In this document: positions 7,647 to 16,221 of the stretch, piece after piece
Position numbering within the stretch: the first letter of the stretch is position 1
Layout of the letters: each line of letters opens with the position of its first letter
Origin: Mucilaginibacter sp. SG564
Lineage (GTDB): Bacteria; Bacteroidota; Bacteroidia; Sphingobacteriales; Sphingobacteriaceae
Reading direction: 5' to 3'
Length of the DNA: 64,000 nt
NCBI RefSeq assembly: GCF_013149275.1
Contig: NZ_JABGNA010000007.1
Coordinates: 128,448 to 192,447 of the forward strand
The notes under the pieces: generated by a model
Databases searched by the model: none
The model's input: only the letters and a program-made list of their open reading frames with translations
What the model was told of the DNA's origin: nothing
Made by a program: the position numbers and the translations under genes

Positions 7647-8867
7647 CTACTTAAACCTGATAGCTTTTACCGGTGATATTTTGCTTACCAGCATAGATGG
7701 GATGATGAGCACTAACAGGCAAATAACCAGCGTACCTAAATTGAGCAGGAAAATATCGCCGAAAGTAAACTCCACGGGTACAAAGGTCATGTAATATGAT
7801 GCCTGGTCGAGCTTAAAAAAGTGGGTTTGCTGCTGAAAGAAACCCAGGCCCAGGCCCAGCGCGTTACCCAGTAACAACCCTAAGCCAATAAGATAAGTGG
7901 CATTAAACAAAAACACCTTTTGTATATTCCAGTTGGTGGCACCCATGGCCTTAAACATGCCTATCATAGAGGTGCGTTCCAGGATCATGATAAGCAATGC
8001 CGATATCATATTGATCACCGCTACAATCACCATCAGCACCAGCATCACTACAGAGTTTACATCCAGCAGGTTGAGCCATTCAAATATGGCAGGATAATCC
8101 TCGCCTACCGTGTAGGAGCGTAGTTTTACAGGCAGTATCTCATCCAGGCGGTTGGCGGCATAGTCAACCTGGTTAAAATCTGATACGTGCAATTCATACT
8201 CTCCAATTTCGCCGGGCTTCCAGTCGTTAAGTCTATTGATCAGTGATAAGGAGCCGATGACAAAAGTTTTATCCACCTCTTCCACCCCGATACTAAATAT
8301 CCCCTTTATTTTAAACTGTCGCTTACGCAATGGCTCCTGCACAAAATACATCAGCAGTTTATCGCCCACCTTTAATTTGAGGCGGTTTGCCGTAGTTTGC
8401 GATAGCATGATCTCTTTTTGAGCTTCTACCGAGTCGGTAAAGTTGATCACATCACCGGCTATCATGGTTTTCTTAAAATAGCTCCAATCGTAGTTTTTAT
8501 CCACGCCTTTCAGTACTACCCCTTCTATTTCATTATTCGCCTTAATAATACCCGGTTTGGTAGCAAAAGGCATTATCCTGGTGATGAACGGGCTTTTCAT
8601 CGCCCGACCTTCAAATTTAGGGTCGGCAAGGAAAGGGGAGCTTTCGTACGAGCTGTTCAGATCAAATTTCACTACCCTGATGTCGCCGGCAAAACCACGG
8701 ATCTTTTCACGGATCTCGCGTTTAAAGCCTTTCACAATGGCCAGCGATAGTATCATCACTCCCAAACCCAGCATAATACCAATAATGGCAATGCGCACAA
8801 TCAGCTTTGAAAAGGTGCGTTTTGACTTAAAAGTTATCCGGGCTGATATAAAAGAGGCGAAACTCAA
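7647..8867 (-). CDS. LolC/LolE-family ABC transporter permease
   Basis: A 406-residue FtsX/MacB-type permease. It has an N-terminal transmembrane helix after a conserved start (FISARITFKSKRTFSKLIVRIAIIG), a large periplasmic domain (about 50-265), and three transmembrane helices between about 270 and 395, ending in PVKAIRFK, a LolCDE-like terminus. It would form the membrane part of a lipoprotein-release complex. No LolD ATPase gene is adjacent, which is common in Bacteroidota. On the minus strand, CATATTTG near 8893-8900 is a near-consensus -7 box shared with the divergent muramidase gap. Confidence 0.88.
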   Translation of the reverse strand: MSFASFISARITFKSKRTFSKLIVRIAIIGIMLGLGVMILSLAIVKGFKREIREKIRGFAGDIRVVKFDLNSSYESSPFLADPKFEGRAMKSPFITRIMPFATKPGIIKANNEIEGVVLKGVDKNYDWSYFKKTMIAGDVINFTDSVEAQKEIMLSQTTANRLKLKVGDKLLMYFVQEPLRKRQFKIKGIFSIGVEEVDKTFVIGSLSLINRLNDWKPGEIGEYELHVSDFNQVDYAANRLDEILPVKLRSYTVGEDYPAIFEWLNLLDVNSVVMLVLMVIVAVINMISALLIMILERTSMIGMFKAMGATNWNIQKVFLFNATYLIGLGLLLGNALGLGLGFFQQQTHFFKLDQASYYMTFVPVEFTFGDIFLLNLGTLVICLLVLIIPSMLVSKISPVKAIRFK

Positions 8868-8952
8868 TGCAGAATGATTTTTTGTACCTTCGCAAATATG
8901 CGGTTTTGCTGCTAAACCTGCTACTTTAAAAATTGTTTAAACATAATATTTT

Positions 8953-10203
8953 ATGCTACGAACACGTATTTTACTGCAATGTGCTTTTATAATGGTTTTA
9001 TGGGCAAATACGGCATGCGGTAGCCCAGCTGCCTGCACCGGCTGCGACTCTGCAAAAACTAAACCCAACGAAGAAATAATCACTGGAATAATCACTGGCG
9101 CCGACCAGGTTCCGCTGTATATTAACTATCTTAAAGGAAAAAATATTGGGATGGTAGTAAATCAAACTTCTGTTATTGGCAAAAATTTAAAGTCGAGCGT
9201 AGATAGTTTGCTGCATGCCGGTATTACCATAAAAAAGGTATTCGGCCCCGAACATGGTTTTAGGGGGAATGCCAGCAACGGCGCCAGCGTAAGCGATGAT
9301 GTTGATACAAAAACAGGTTTGCCGGTGATATCCCTTTATGGCAACAAACACTATAAACCTACAGCGGAGGACCTAAAGGGTATCGACCTGATGATATTTG
9401 ACCTTCAAGATGTGGGCGTTCGTTTCTACACCTACATATCAACCCTGCACTACGTAATGGAGGCCTGTGCCGAAAACAATATCGAGCTCATGATTCTGGA
9501 CAGGCCCAATCCTAACGGCTACCTGATTGATGGCCCCATACTGGATACAGCCAATGTGCCCCGCGCCTTTGTAGCCATGCACCCCATCCCCATCAGTCAC
9601 GGCATGACCATTGCCGAATATGCCCAAATGATCAATGGCGAAGGCTGGTTAAAGGATGGCATCAAGTGCAAATTAAAGGTCATTAAGGTAGCCAATTACA
9701 AACACGCTTTACCTTACAGGTTACCGGTAAATCCGTCGCCAAATTTAAATACCGATCAATCCATCATCCTGTATCCAAGCGTATGTTTGTTTGAAGGCAC
9801 TACATTTAGCCTGGGTCGCGGTACATTTTTTCCTTTCCTGGAGGTAGGTCATCCTTTGTTAAAAGGGAAATATACATTTTCGTTCACCCCGGTAAGTATT
9901 AAGGGCATGAGCGAAGATCCGCCGCAGAAAGACAAAGAATGTTTTGGGGTGGACTTAAAAGAACGGAGTACAGATATGATCCGCAAGAAAGGGCGGCTTG
10001 ATCTATCGTTACTGATGGAGCTATACAAAGCGTTTCCGGATAAAGCACATTTTTTTAACGCCTATTTTACCAAACTGGCCGGCACTCCCGAATTACGGAA
10101 GCAGATTGAGGCAGGGAAAAGTGAAGAGGAGATCCGCAAAAGCTGGGAACCCGGACTAAACAAATTTAAAACCGTAAGGCGCAAATATTTATTATACGAA
10201 TAA
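8953..10203 (+). CDS. DUF1343 exo-beta-N-acetylmuramidase (NamZ family) lipoprotein
   Basis: A 416-residue exported protein of the DUF1343/NamZ family, which removes terminal MurNAc from peptidoglycan fragments during wall recycling or feeding. Family blocks seen are GMVVNQTS, FGPEHGFRG (about residue 97), LIFDLQDVGVRFYTYISTL (written here in two parts: LIFDLQDVG and RFYTYIST), LDRPNPNG and PVNPSPNL followed by YPSVCLFEGT. The N-terminus has a hydrophobic segment with a cysteine (TACGS), consistent with a lipoprotein. It is divergent from the permease gene and followed by an A-type hairpin. Confidence 0.9.
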   Translation: MLRTRILLQCAFIMVLWANTACGSPAACTGCDSAKTKPNEEIITGIITGADQVPLYINYLKGKNIGMVVNQTSVIGKNLKSSVDSLLHAGITIKKVFGPEHGFRGNASNGASVSDDVDTKTGLPVISLYGNKHYKPTAEDLKGIDLMIFDLQDVGVRFYTYISTLHYVMEACAENNIELMILDRPNPNGYLIDGPILDTANVPRAFVAMHPIPISHGMTIAEYAQMINGEGWLKDGIKCKLKVIKVANYKHALPYRLPVNPSPNLNTDQSIILYPSVCLFEGTTFSLGRGTFFPFLEVGHPLLKGKYTFSFTPVSIKGMSEDPPQKDKECFGVDLKERSTDMIRKKGRLDLSLLMELYKAFPDKAHFFNAYFTKLAGTPELRKQIEAGKSEEEIRKSWEPGLNKFKTVRRKYLLYE

Positions 10204-10205
10204 GA

Positions 10206-10305
10206 TAGTATCGAGTAATTAGTATCAAGTATCAAGACTTTTTAAAACAAAGTTCAATAACCATACTGGCAAAATCTTGATACTTGATACTAACTACTTG
10301 ATACC
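10206..10305. repeat. Word-type hairpin, dialect A (copy A2)
   Basis: Left arm at 10206-10238 (AGTATCGAGTAATTAGTATC), right arm at 10273-10305 (CTTGATACTTGATACTAAC). The right arm ends 17 bp before the fmt ATG. A TTG codon inside the right arm opens a frame that runs into fmt. Confidence 0.85.
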
Positions 10306-10321
10306 CCAAAAAAAGAATAGC

Positions 10322-11239
10322 ATGAGAATTGTATTTATGGGTACCCCCGAGTTTGCCGTTGCATCGTTAGATGAGTTGATTAAGGCAGGCAGCAATATTG
10401 TTGGTGTAGTTACCGCACCGGATAAACCATCGGGTCGCGGACAAAAGGTAAGCGAATCGGCAGTGAAACAATATGCGGTAGCCAACGGACTGAAAGTATT
10501 GCAACCTGAAAAATTGAAAAACCCTGAGTTTTTGGCCGAGCTGAAAGCGCTCAACGCCGATTTGCAAGTGGTTGTAGCCTTCCGGATGCTACCCGAGGTA
10601 GTTTGGGCCATGCCACCAAAAGGTACTATTAATTTACATGCATCACTTCTACCCCAATACCGCGGTGCGGCCCCTATCAACTGGGTGCTCATCAACGGCG
10701 AAAAGGAAAGCGGCGCCACCACATTTTTCCTCAAGCATGAAATTGATACCGGCGATGTGCTGTTTACCGAAAAGGTAACCCTGAACGGTCACGAAACGGC
10801 CGGTATGCTGCACGACTGGCTCATGAACAAGGGCGCAGGTTTGCTGGTAAAAACCGTAAAAGCGGTGGAAAGCGGTCGTTACCACGAGCACCCGCAAACC
10901 GCCTTGCTCACCGGCGAAGAGCTGAAGCATGCGCCAAAAATTTTCAAAGAAGATTGCCTTATCGACTGGACACAACCAGCTCAAAGCATCTATAACAAGA
11001 TACGCGGGCTCAGTCCTATCCCTACCGCTTATACCGAGCTTAACGGCAAAGTTTTAAAGATATACGGTTCCGAACTACAAGAGCAAGAACCCGCCATACA
11101 ACCGGGCGGTTTTCTTACCGATAATAAAACCTACCTGAAATTTGCCGCAAAAGATGGCTTTATCAGTGTTACCGATATTCAGATGGAAGGCAAAAAACGC
11201 ATGGGTATTGAAGATTTTTTGAGGGGGATGAGGTTGTAA
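10322..11239 (+). CDS. fmt: Methionyl-tRNA formyltransferase
   Basis: A 305-residue enzyme that formylates Met-tRNAi using 10-formyl-tetrahydrofolate. The N-terminus MRIVFMGTPEFAV is the family start. The catalytic residues N104, H106 and D142 are all present (NLHASLLPQYRGAAP at 104-118, EIDTGD at 140-145). A C-terminal OB-like domain covers about 205-305. The frame is open 15 codons further upstream through a repeat arm (TTG at 10277), but the protein family begins at 10322, so I use that ATG. Cytoplasmic, essential-type housekeeping gene. Confidence 0.95.
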   Translation: MRIVFMGTPEFAVASLDELIKAGSNIVGVVTAPDKPSGRGQKVSESAVKQYAVANGLKVLQPEKLKNPEFLAELKALNADLQVVVAFRMLPEVVWAMPPKGTINLHASLLPQYRGAAPINWVLINGEKESGATTFFLKHEIDTGDVLFTEKVTLNGHETAGMLHDWLMNKGAGLLVKTVKAVESGRYHEHPQTALLTGEELKHAPKIFKEDCLIDWTQPAQSIYNKIRGLSPIPTAYTELNGKVLKIYGSELQEQEPAIQPGGFLTDNKTYLKFAAKDGFISVTDIQMEGKKRMGIEDFLRGMRL

Positions 11240-11263
11240 AAGGGAGATTTTATAACTGGTTAA

Positions 11264-11786
11264 GTTTTGCTCCGATGGAGCAAAGATTTGAATTATTTTT
11301 TTCTACAAAGCTTTAGCCCCTACTGGGCTATTTTATCTTAAATCATTTATTTCTATTCCGGAGGAACAAAAGAATTATTTTTCTACAAAGCTTTAGCCCC
11401 TACTGGGCTATTTTACCTTAAATCATTTATTTCTGTTCCAGAGGAACAAAAGATTTTTTTTCTACAAAGCTTTAACCCCTACCGGGTTATTTTATCTTAA
11501 ATCATTTATTCTGTTCCGGAGGAACAAAAGAATTATTTTTTCTACAAAGCTTCAACCCCTACCGGGTTATTTTACCTTAAATCATTTATTTCTATTCCGG
11601 AGGAACAAAAGAATTATTTTTCCTACAAAACTTTAACCCATACCGGGTTATTTTACCTTAAATCATTTATTTCTATTCCGGAGGAACAAAAGAATTATTT
11701 TTTCTACAAAGCTTTAACCCCTACCGGGTTATTTTATCTTAAATCATTTATTCTGTTCCAGAGGAACAAAAGCTTTGTAGAAAATA
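11264..11786. repeat. Six-unit array of about 80-bp palindromic repeats upstream of RAYT
   Basis: After a hairpin TTTTGCTCCGATGGAGCAAAG, six units begin at 11301, 11381, 11460, 11540, 11620 and 11702. Each has TTCTACAAAGCTTTA, a first palindrome (AACCCCTACCGGGTT or AGCCCCTACTGGGCT), TTTTATCTTAAATCATTTAT and a second palindrome (GTTCCGGAGGAAC). The array closes with CTTTGTAGAAAA, the inverse of the unit start, so the whole array has inverted ends. Compensating changes in the first palindrome (AGCCC...GGGCT versus AACCC...GGGTT) preserve base-pairing. These are REP/BIME-like substrates of the adjacent transposase by position. Confidence 0.9.
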
Positions 11787-11790
11787 ATAG

Positions 11791-11798
11791 TAAATTTG
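11791..11798 (+). promoter_or_regulatory. -7 box for the RAYT gene
   Basis: TAAATTTG matches TAnnTTTG. It is followed by the hairpin GTGCACCATAGGTGCAC (11802-11818), which ends 9 bp before the RAYT start and could hinder translation. Confidence 0.5.
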
Positions 11799-11827
11799 AT
11801 TGTGCACCATAGGTGCACAACCTTTTT

Positions 11828-12289
11828 ATGCCTAACACCTATACGCAATTATACATCCATTTTGTATTCGCGGTTAAATATCGCGCTTCATTAATTAGCA
11901 AAGATTGGGACGACCGGTTACGATTGTATATAACAGCGATTACCCAAAATCATGGGCACAAAGTAATAGCTATTAACAACATGCCCGATCATTTGCATTT
12001 GTTTATTGGTTTAAATCCAAAACATGCCATCTCCGACTTGATACGAACCATAAAAAGCGATTCTTCTGAATGGATCAATAAAGAAAAATTAACCCATGGC
12101 AAATTTCAATGGCAGGAAGGATATGGAGCTTTTAGCTACAGTCGATCGCAAGTTGACAAAGTGGTAAATTACATATTAACTCAAGAGGAACATCACCAAA
12201 AAAAGACGTTTATAGAGGAATATAAGCATCTCTTAAAAAACTTTGATATTGTGTTTGAAGAGCAATATATTTTCAAACTACCCGAATAA
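11828..12289 (+). CDS. REP-associated tyrosine transposase (RAYT, Y1_Tnp/IS200-like)
   Basis: A 153-residue single-strand DNA transposase of the Y1/HUH class. The HUH motif is H55-L-H57 in MPDHLHLFIG and the nucleophile is Y115 in VVNYILTQEEHH. The start MPNTYTQLYIHFVFAVK is typical of the RAYT group. The frame extends to a GTG at 11813 inside a hairpin; I prefer the ATG at 11828. It lies between two arrays of palindromic repeats and has no IS200-type ends directly abutting it, so a domesticated REP-mobilising role is likelier than an insertion sequence. All catalytic residues are intact. Confidence 0.9.
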   Translation: MPNTYTQLYIHFVFAVKYRASLISKDWDDRLRLYITAITQNHGHKVIAINNMPDHLHLFIGLNPKHAISDLIRTIKSDSSEWINKEKLTHGKFQWQEGYGAFSYSRSQVDKVVNYILTQEEHHQKKTFIEEYKHLLKNFDIVFEEQYIFKLPE

Positions 12290-12296
12290 CGGCTAA

Positions 12297-12895
12297 GTTT
12301 TGCTCCGATGGAGCAAAAATCAATTATACTATTCTTCTACAAAGCTTTAACCCATCTTGGGATTAGCATACTGCGCCTCCCTGTTCCAAAAGAACAAAAC
12401 TATTTCCCTCGGCGCCATTGTTGGTGTTGTCACCAACTTATTACCATCAGCCAAGTAGTAGAATGTTAGTCACAACACCAACATTGGCGCGGTACTATTC
12501 ATTCCTGCTTCGGACACTTTCTACAAAGCTTTAACCCATCTTGGGGTTAGCATACTGCGCCTCCCTGTTCCAAAAGAACAAAACTATTTCCCTCGGTGCC
12601 ATTGTTGGTGTTGTCACCAACTTATTACCATCAGCCAAGTAGTAGAATGTTAGTCACAACACCAACATTGGCGCAGTACTATTCCTTCCTGCTTTGGAGA
12701 ACTTTCTACAAAGCTTTAACCCATCTTAGGGTTAGCATACCGCACCTCCCTGTTCCAAAAGAACAAAAACTTTGCAAAAACTATTTTCCCATAAAGCTTT
12801 AATCTCTCTGGTATTATACTACATCCCTGTTCCGGAGGAACAAAAGCTTTGTAGAAAATAAAATAAAGGTAAATGAGCTCCGTAGGTGCTCAACC
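12297..12895. repeat. RAYT-flanking repeat array, about 185-bp units
   Basis: It begins with TTTTGCTCCGATGGAGCAAAA, the twin of the hairpin left of the first array. Units start at 12335, 12519 and 12704 (third truncated). Each full unit has TTCTACAAAGCTTTAACCC, a TGTTCCAAAAGAACA palindrome, and a long inverted repeat with arms around GCCATTGTTGGTGTTGT and ACAACACCAACATTGGC enclosing about 35 nt. It closes with GTTCCGGAGGAACAAAAGC, CTTTGTAGAAAAT and GAGCTCCGTAGGTGCTC. No coding capacity is credible. Confidence 0.85.
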
Positions 12896-12987
12896 CATCT
12901 ACTATTTTTTAAAATGCAAAATCGTTCTCCCCCATCAACCTAAAGTCAAAATAAAATAAACACTTCGTTAATAATCACCATGTTTGC

Positions 12988-12995
12988 TATTTTTG
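12988..12995 (+). promoter_or_regulatory. -7 box for the DUF3050 gene
   Basis: TATTTTTG matches TAnnTTTG and lies 20 bp before the chosen ATG at 13016; the alternative upstream ATG at 12980 would precede this promoter and is therefore unlikely. Confidence 0.55.
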
Positions 12996-13015
12996 CGGCC
13001 ACAAATTTATTATCC

Positions 13016-13813
13016 ATGGCCAATTACAGCGACAGAATCGCCCTGCTTAAATCCGAGATCCAGCCTTTGCGTGAGCAATTGATACAGCACGAGCTTTATA
13101 AAAACATCAATTCTTTAGAGGAGCTTACCGTTTTTATGGATCATCACGTTTTTGCGGTGTGGGATTTTATGTCGCTGCTAAAATCATTACAGCAAAAATT
13201 AACCTGTACCGTTACGCCATGGATGCCTACCGGTAACTCCAACACCCGTTACCTGATCAACGAAATTGTTACCGGCGAGGAAAGTGATGTGGACGAAGCA
13301 GGCAACCGCACCAGTCATTTTGAGTTGTACCTGCGCGCCATGCAGCAGGCCGGTAGCGAGGCTGTAGCTATCAACAACCTTTTCAATGAACTTAATTTTG
13401 GCAAACATATTGACGAGGCCCTCATTATTGCCGATATCCCGGTAGCGGCACGCAATTTTGTGCAGCATACTTTTGAAGTGATCGACAGTCCTAAAAATTA
13501 TGTGCAGGCCGCCGTGTTTACTTTCGGCCGGGAGGATCTGATACCTGATATGTTTGTGAGCATAGTAAAAGAGCTTAGCCAACAACTACCGGGCAAGGTT
13601 GATATTTTGCTGTATTACCTGGAACGCCACATTGAGGTTGACGGTGATCACCACTCTCAGTTAGCCTACCAAATGACCGCGGAGCTTTGCGGTGATGATG
13701 ATACCCAATGGCAGGAAGCGACAGAAGCTGTAAAAGAAGCCCTGCAAACCCGCATAGCCCTTTGGGATGGTATCTTGGCAGCTATTAAAGCGCCGGTAGG
13801 TTCTGAGTTATAA
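13016..13813 (+). CDS. DUF3050 family protein (heme-oxygenase-like fold)
   Basis: A 265-residue soluble protein of the DUF3050 family, predicted all-helical with a heme-oxygenase-like or TENA-like fold. Visible family blocks are FMDHHVFAVWDFMSLLKSLQ (residues about 40-59), the loop WMPTG, RYLINEIVTGEE, and the C-terminal HIEVDGDHHSQLAYQM. The conserved histidines and acidic residues suggest a metal site, but no reaction is established that I know of. A -7 box between two candidate starts supports 13016. It is monocistronic, followed by a CGTCATT-type palindrome. Confidence 0.85.
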   Translation: MANYSDRIALLKSEIQPLREQLIQHELYKNINSLEELTVFMDHHVFAVWDFMSLLKSLQQKLTCTVTPWMPTGNSNTRYLINEIVTGEESDVDEAGNRTSHFELYLRAMQQAGSEAVAINNLFNELNFGKHIDEALIIADIPVAARNFVQHTFEVIDSPKNYVQAAVFTFGREDLIPDMFVSIVKELSQQLPGKVDILLYYLERHIEVDGDHHSQLAYQMTAELCGDDDTQWQEATEAVKEALQTRIALWDGILAAIKAPVGSEL

Positions 13814-13830
13814 GTTATAAATTCCAGCCA

Positions 13831-13911
13831 CGTCATTACGAGGAGGCAATCCCAGATTGGCAGAACGTCTCTGTAAGTCGGGGATTGCCACACTACACTC
13901 GCAATGACGCG
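13831..13911. repeat. CGTCATTRCGAGG-type palindromic repeat (copy 1)
   Basis: It opens with CGTCATTACGAGGAGGCAAT and closes with CTCGCAATGACGCG; GGCAATCCC/GGGATTGCC form the inner pair. It sits between convergent genes. Related copies are at 20541-20644 and 52133-52282. Confidence 0.85.
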
Positions 13912-13932
13912 CTATTTTTAATGTTTTATTCC

Positions 13933-14769
13933 CTACAGCTTATTCAACTCATCCATCAGCACCTTGCTGATACGGTTAAAATAGCGCCGTACGCCAAAGC
14001 CCATTACCGATTGGATGCCGCGGGTGGCATTGGTTAAAAACACTTCGTCGGCCTCGTATAAAATATCGGGATTAATCTGGGCCTCGGTAATATCGATATT
14101 ATTTTCCTGGGCTAGTTTAATTACCACCTGGCGCATTATGCCTTCCACACAACCTTCGCTTAAAGCGGGGGTATACAGGTGATTTTGGTAATAGATAAAT
14201 ATATTGGAGCTGCTGGCTTCGCATAAAAAACCGTTCTGGTTAAGCAAAAACACATCATCCAGCTTGTTTTGGGTTTTGTAGATCCCCGCCATCACATAAA
14301 TAAGCGAGTTGCAGGTTTTAATGTTCGACAGGTAGTTTAACGGTTTGGGTAATTCGCTGAACACATCCATAATGAGGCCCTTTTCGTTCAGAAAATAACG
14401 CGGCTCTTCAGATGCGGTAAGCTCCAGGCAATACCCCATTTTATTTTGTGATGGGGTATACAAACCCTCGGCATCACGGTAAACGGTCAAACGAAGACGA
14501 CCGTGTTTCACCTTATTCCGCTTGGCCAGTTCTTCCGCAATGTCTTTTAAAAACCATGCGTCCATTTGTGAGTAGCCATCAATTTTGAGCGCCTTCATCC
14601 CCCGTTGCAAGCGGTCGGCATGCTGATCGGCAAATTTGAGCTGTCCTTTCATTAAGCGCATACTTTCAAACAAGCCATCGCCATACTTAAAAGCCCGGTT
14701 GGCTACAGTAAGCAGCTGGCTGTTCGCCGGAATTATATCTCCATTAAAATTGATCAAAACGGGTGTCAT
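13933..14769 (-). CDS. Class IV aminotransferase, probable aminodeoxychorismate lyase or branched-chain aminotransferase
   Basis: A 278-residue PLP enzyme of fold type IV. Seen are NRAFKYGDGLFESMRL near residue 22, KTCNSLIYVMAG in the middle (region of the PLP lysine), FLCEASSSNIFI and DEVFLTNATRGIQSV near the C-terminus. The length fits PabC and D-amino-acid aminotransferase-like proteins better than the longer IlvE. Because the window also encodes a PabB with the diagnostic PIKGT motif but no other lyase, release of p-aminobenzoate for folate is a reasonable role. Branched-chain or D-amino-acid transamination cannot be excluded. Confidence 0.8.
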   Translation of the reverse strand: MTPVLINFNGDIIPANSQLLTVANRAFKYGDGLFESMRLMKGQLKFADQHADRLQRGMKALKIDGYSQMDAWFLKDIAEELAKRNKVKHGRLRLTVYRDAEGLYTPSQNKMGYCLELTASEEPRYFLNEKGLIMDVFSELPKPLNYLSNIKTCNSLIYVMAGIYKTQNKLDDVFLLNQNGFLCEASSSNIFIYYQNHLYTPALSEGCVEGIMRQVVIKLAQENNIDITEAQINPDILYEADEVFLTNATRGIQSVMGFGVRRYFNRISKVLMDELNKL

Positions 14770-14774
14770 GTAGA

Positions 14775-14904
14775 TGTGCAGATATCAGATGTGCAAATGT
14801 GCGGATTTTTTTAGATGCGGAAATACTTACAGCGTAATTCATATGTGATGCTCGTGTAAAATCATAGCATGGCATGTTGTACAAAAACCATGCTTAGTTT
14901 ACAC
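14775..14904. repeat. Intergenic hairpins between rluD-like and class IV aminotransferase genes
   Basis: First a word-type stutter (GATGTGCAGATATCAGATGTG, split here as GATGTGCAG-ATATCAGATGTG) without a clear partner arm. Then at 14854-14904 an imperfect hairpin pairing GTGTAAA...GCATGG with CCATGC...TTTACAC, placed where a minus-strand terminator for the RluD-type gene would be expected. Confidence 0.45.
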
Positions 14905-14914
14905 GTTAAGTTAT

Positions 14915-15973
14915 CTATAACTCTTCGGAATCTGTATTTGTTTGATTAGCAGCCGATGTATATTTACGCCATTTTTGCAGTACGCTTTCAAAATCTTGTG
15001 GCAGGGGCGATTCAAAGGCGATCTGCTTTTTTAGTGTCGGATGCAAAAAGCCGAGGGTTTGCGCATGCAGGGCCTGCCGGGGCATCAGCTCAAAGCAATT
15101 TTCAACAAACTGTTTGTATTTGCTGAACACGGTACCCTTCAATATCTTATCACCGCCATAGGTAGCATCACTGAACAGCGGGTGACCAATATGCTTCATA
15201 TGCGCCCTGATCTGATGGGTACGTCCGGTTTCCAACTGGCATTCAATCAGGGTAACATATCCCATCCGTTCCAAAACCTTATAATGGGTTACCGACCATT
15301 TGCCCTTTTCCGGGTCATCATATATCGACATTACCCGACGGTCATTCACACTACGACCGATATAACCGGTCACAGTGCCATCTTCGGGCAGATCGCCCCA
15401 GGCCAGGGCCACGTATTTACGGGTAATGGTATGATCAAAAAACTGCTTGGCCAACCAGTTCATGGAGCGTTCGTTTTTGCTGATGAGCAGCAAACCCGAG
15501 GTATCTTTGTCAATGCGATGAACCAAACCTGGCCGTCCATCATTACCCGGCAAAGTAGGTAACTGCTGAAAATGGTAAACCAACGCGTTAACCAGCGTAC
15601 CGGTATAATTGTTATAACCCGGATGCACCACCATGCCGGCGGCTTTATCAACCACCAGCACGTCGTCATCCTCATAAACAATATTGATGGGGATATTTTC
15701 GGGGTAAACCTCAGTATCGCGCGGCGGGTGCGGCAATACCACCGATATCACATCAAGCGGTTTTACCCGGTAGCTCGATTTTACAGGCTTGTCGTTTACC
15801 AGCACGTTTTCCAGCTCAATAGCATTCTGGATGCGGTTGCGCGAGGCATTCTCCACGCGGTGCATCAAAAATTTATCAATACGCAACAGCGATTGCCCTT
15901 TGTCAACCACAACGCGCAAGTGCTCATATAAGTCCTGTTCCTCCTGCTCTATAAACTCGGTATCGTCTGCCAT
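14915..15973 (-). CDS. RluD-family 23S rRNA pseudouridine synthase
   Basis: A 352-residue enzyme. Residues about 28-90 form an S4 RNA-binding domain (RIDKFLMHRVENASRNRIQ). The catalytic domain has GLVHRIDKDTSGLLL with the nucleophilic aspartate in HRIDKDTSG, and ETGRTHQIRAHM further on. It would isomerise uridines in helix 69 of 23S rRNA if it is a true RluD; RluC- and RluA-like activities share these motifs. The acidic N-terminal tail is about 20 residues longer than in the E. coli protein. A -7 box lies only 7 bp before the ATG. Confidence 0.9.
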   Translation of the reverse strand: MADDTEFIEQEEQDLYEHLRVVVDKGQSLLRIDKFLMHRVENASRNRIQNAIELENVLVNDKPVKSSYRVKPLDVISVVLPHPPRDTEVYPENIPINIVYEDDDVLVVDKAAGMVVHPGYNNYTGTLVNALVYHFQQLPTLPGNDGRPGLVHRIDKDTSGLLLISKNERSMNWLAKQFFDHTITRKYVALAWGDLPEDGTVTGYIGRSVNDRRVMSIYDDPEKGKWSVTHYKVLERMGYVTLIECQLETGRTHQIRAHMKHIGHPLFSDATYGGDKILKGTVFSKYKQFVENCFELMPRQALHAQTLGFLHPTLKKQIAFESPLPQDFESVLQKWRKYTSAANQTNTDSEEL

Positions 15974-15980
15974 TTGAGCG

Positions 15981-15988
15981 CAAAAGTA
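15981..15988 (-). promoter_or_regulatory. -7 box abutting the RluD-type start codon
   Basis: On the minus strand TACTTTTG is followed by 7 bases and then the ATG. Transcription would begin at or very near the start codon, implying a leaderless or extremely short leader. Confidence 0.5.
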
Positions 15989-16005
15989 ATCGTTTTTTAC
16001 GTTAA

Positions 16006-16218
16006 TAGTATCAAGTAGCTAGTATCAAGTATCATGACTACCTGCAGCTTTAATATATAGCAGCTTATCAGAAAATCCTCATATTTGATGATTAATTAGT
16101 ATCGAGCAGCTAGTATCAAGTATCACGACTCTTTAAACAAAGTTTAAGAATCCATAAACCACAAAATCTTGATACTTGATACTAGCTACTTGATACTAAA
16201 AAAACTACTTGATACTAA
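16006..16218. repeat. Compound word-type hairpin, dialect A (copy A3)
   Basis: Two left arms (16006-16038 and 16097-16130) share CAAGTAGCTAGTATC-type words; one right arm at 16166-16197 is followed by a repeated short fragment ACTACTTGATACTAAAAAA. It occupies a divergent promoter region and ends 3 bp before the next ATG. Confidence 0.85.
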
Positions 16219-16221
16219 AAA

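Noticed and set aside
10277..10321. Longer Fmt start at the TTG in the hairpin arm
   Set aside because: The extra residues come from repeat DNA, and the Fmt family begins with MRIVFMGTPEF at 10322.
11828..12289. Complete IS200/IS605 insertion sequence
   Set aside because: No clear IS ends or TnpB gene; the flanking palindrome arrays fit a REP-associated transposase better.
12596..12802. 68-residue protein in the right RAYT array
   Set aside because: The frame is made from repeat DNA; the equal unit 185 bp upstream does not keep it.
11264..12895. CRISPR array
   Set aside because: The units repeat along their whole length with no unique spacers, contain strong palindromes, and flank a RAYT gene; no cas gene is present.
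12980..13015. Longer DUF3050 start
   Set aside because: A -7 box lies after this ATG, so the transcript would start downstream of it.
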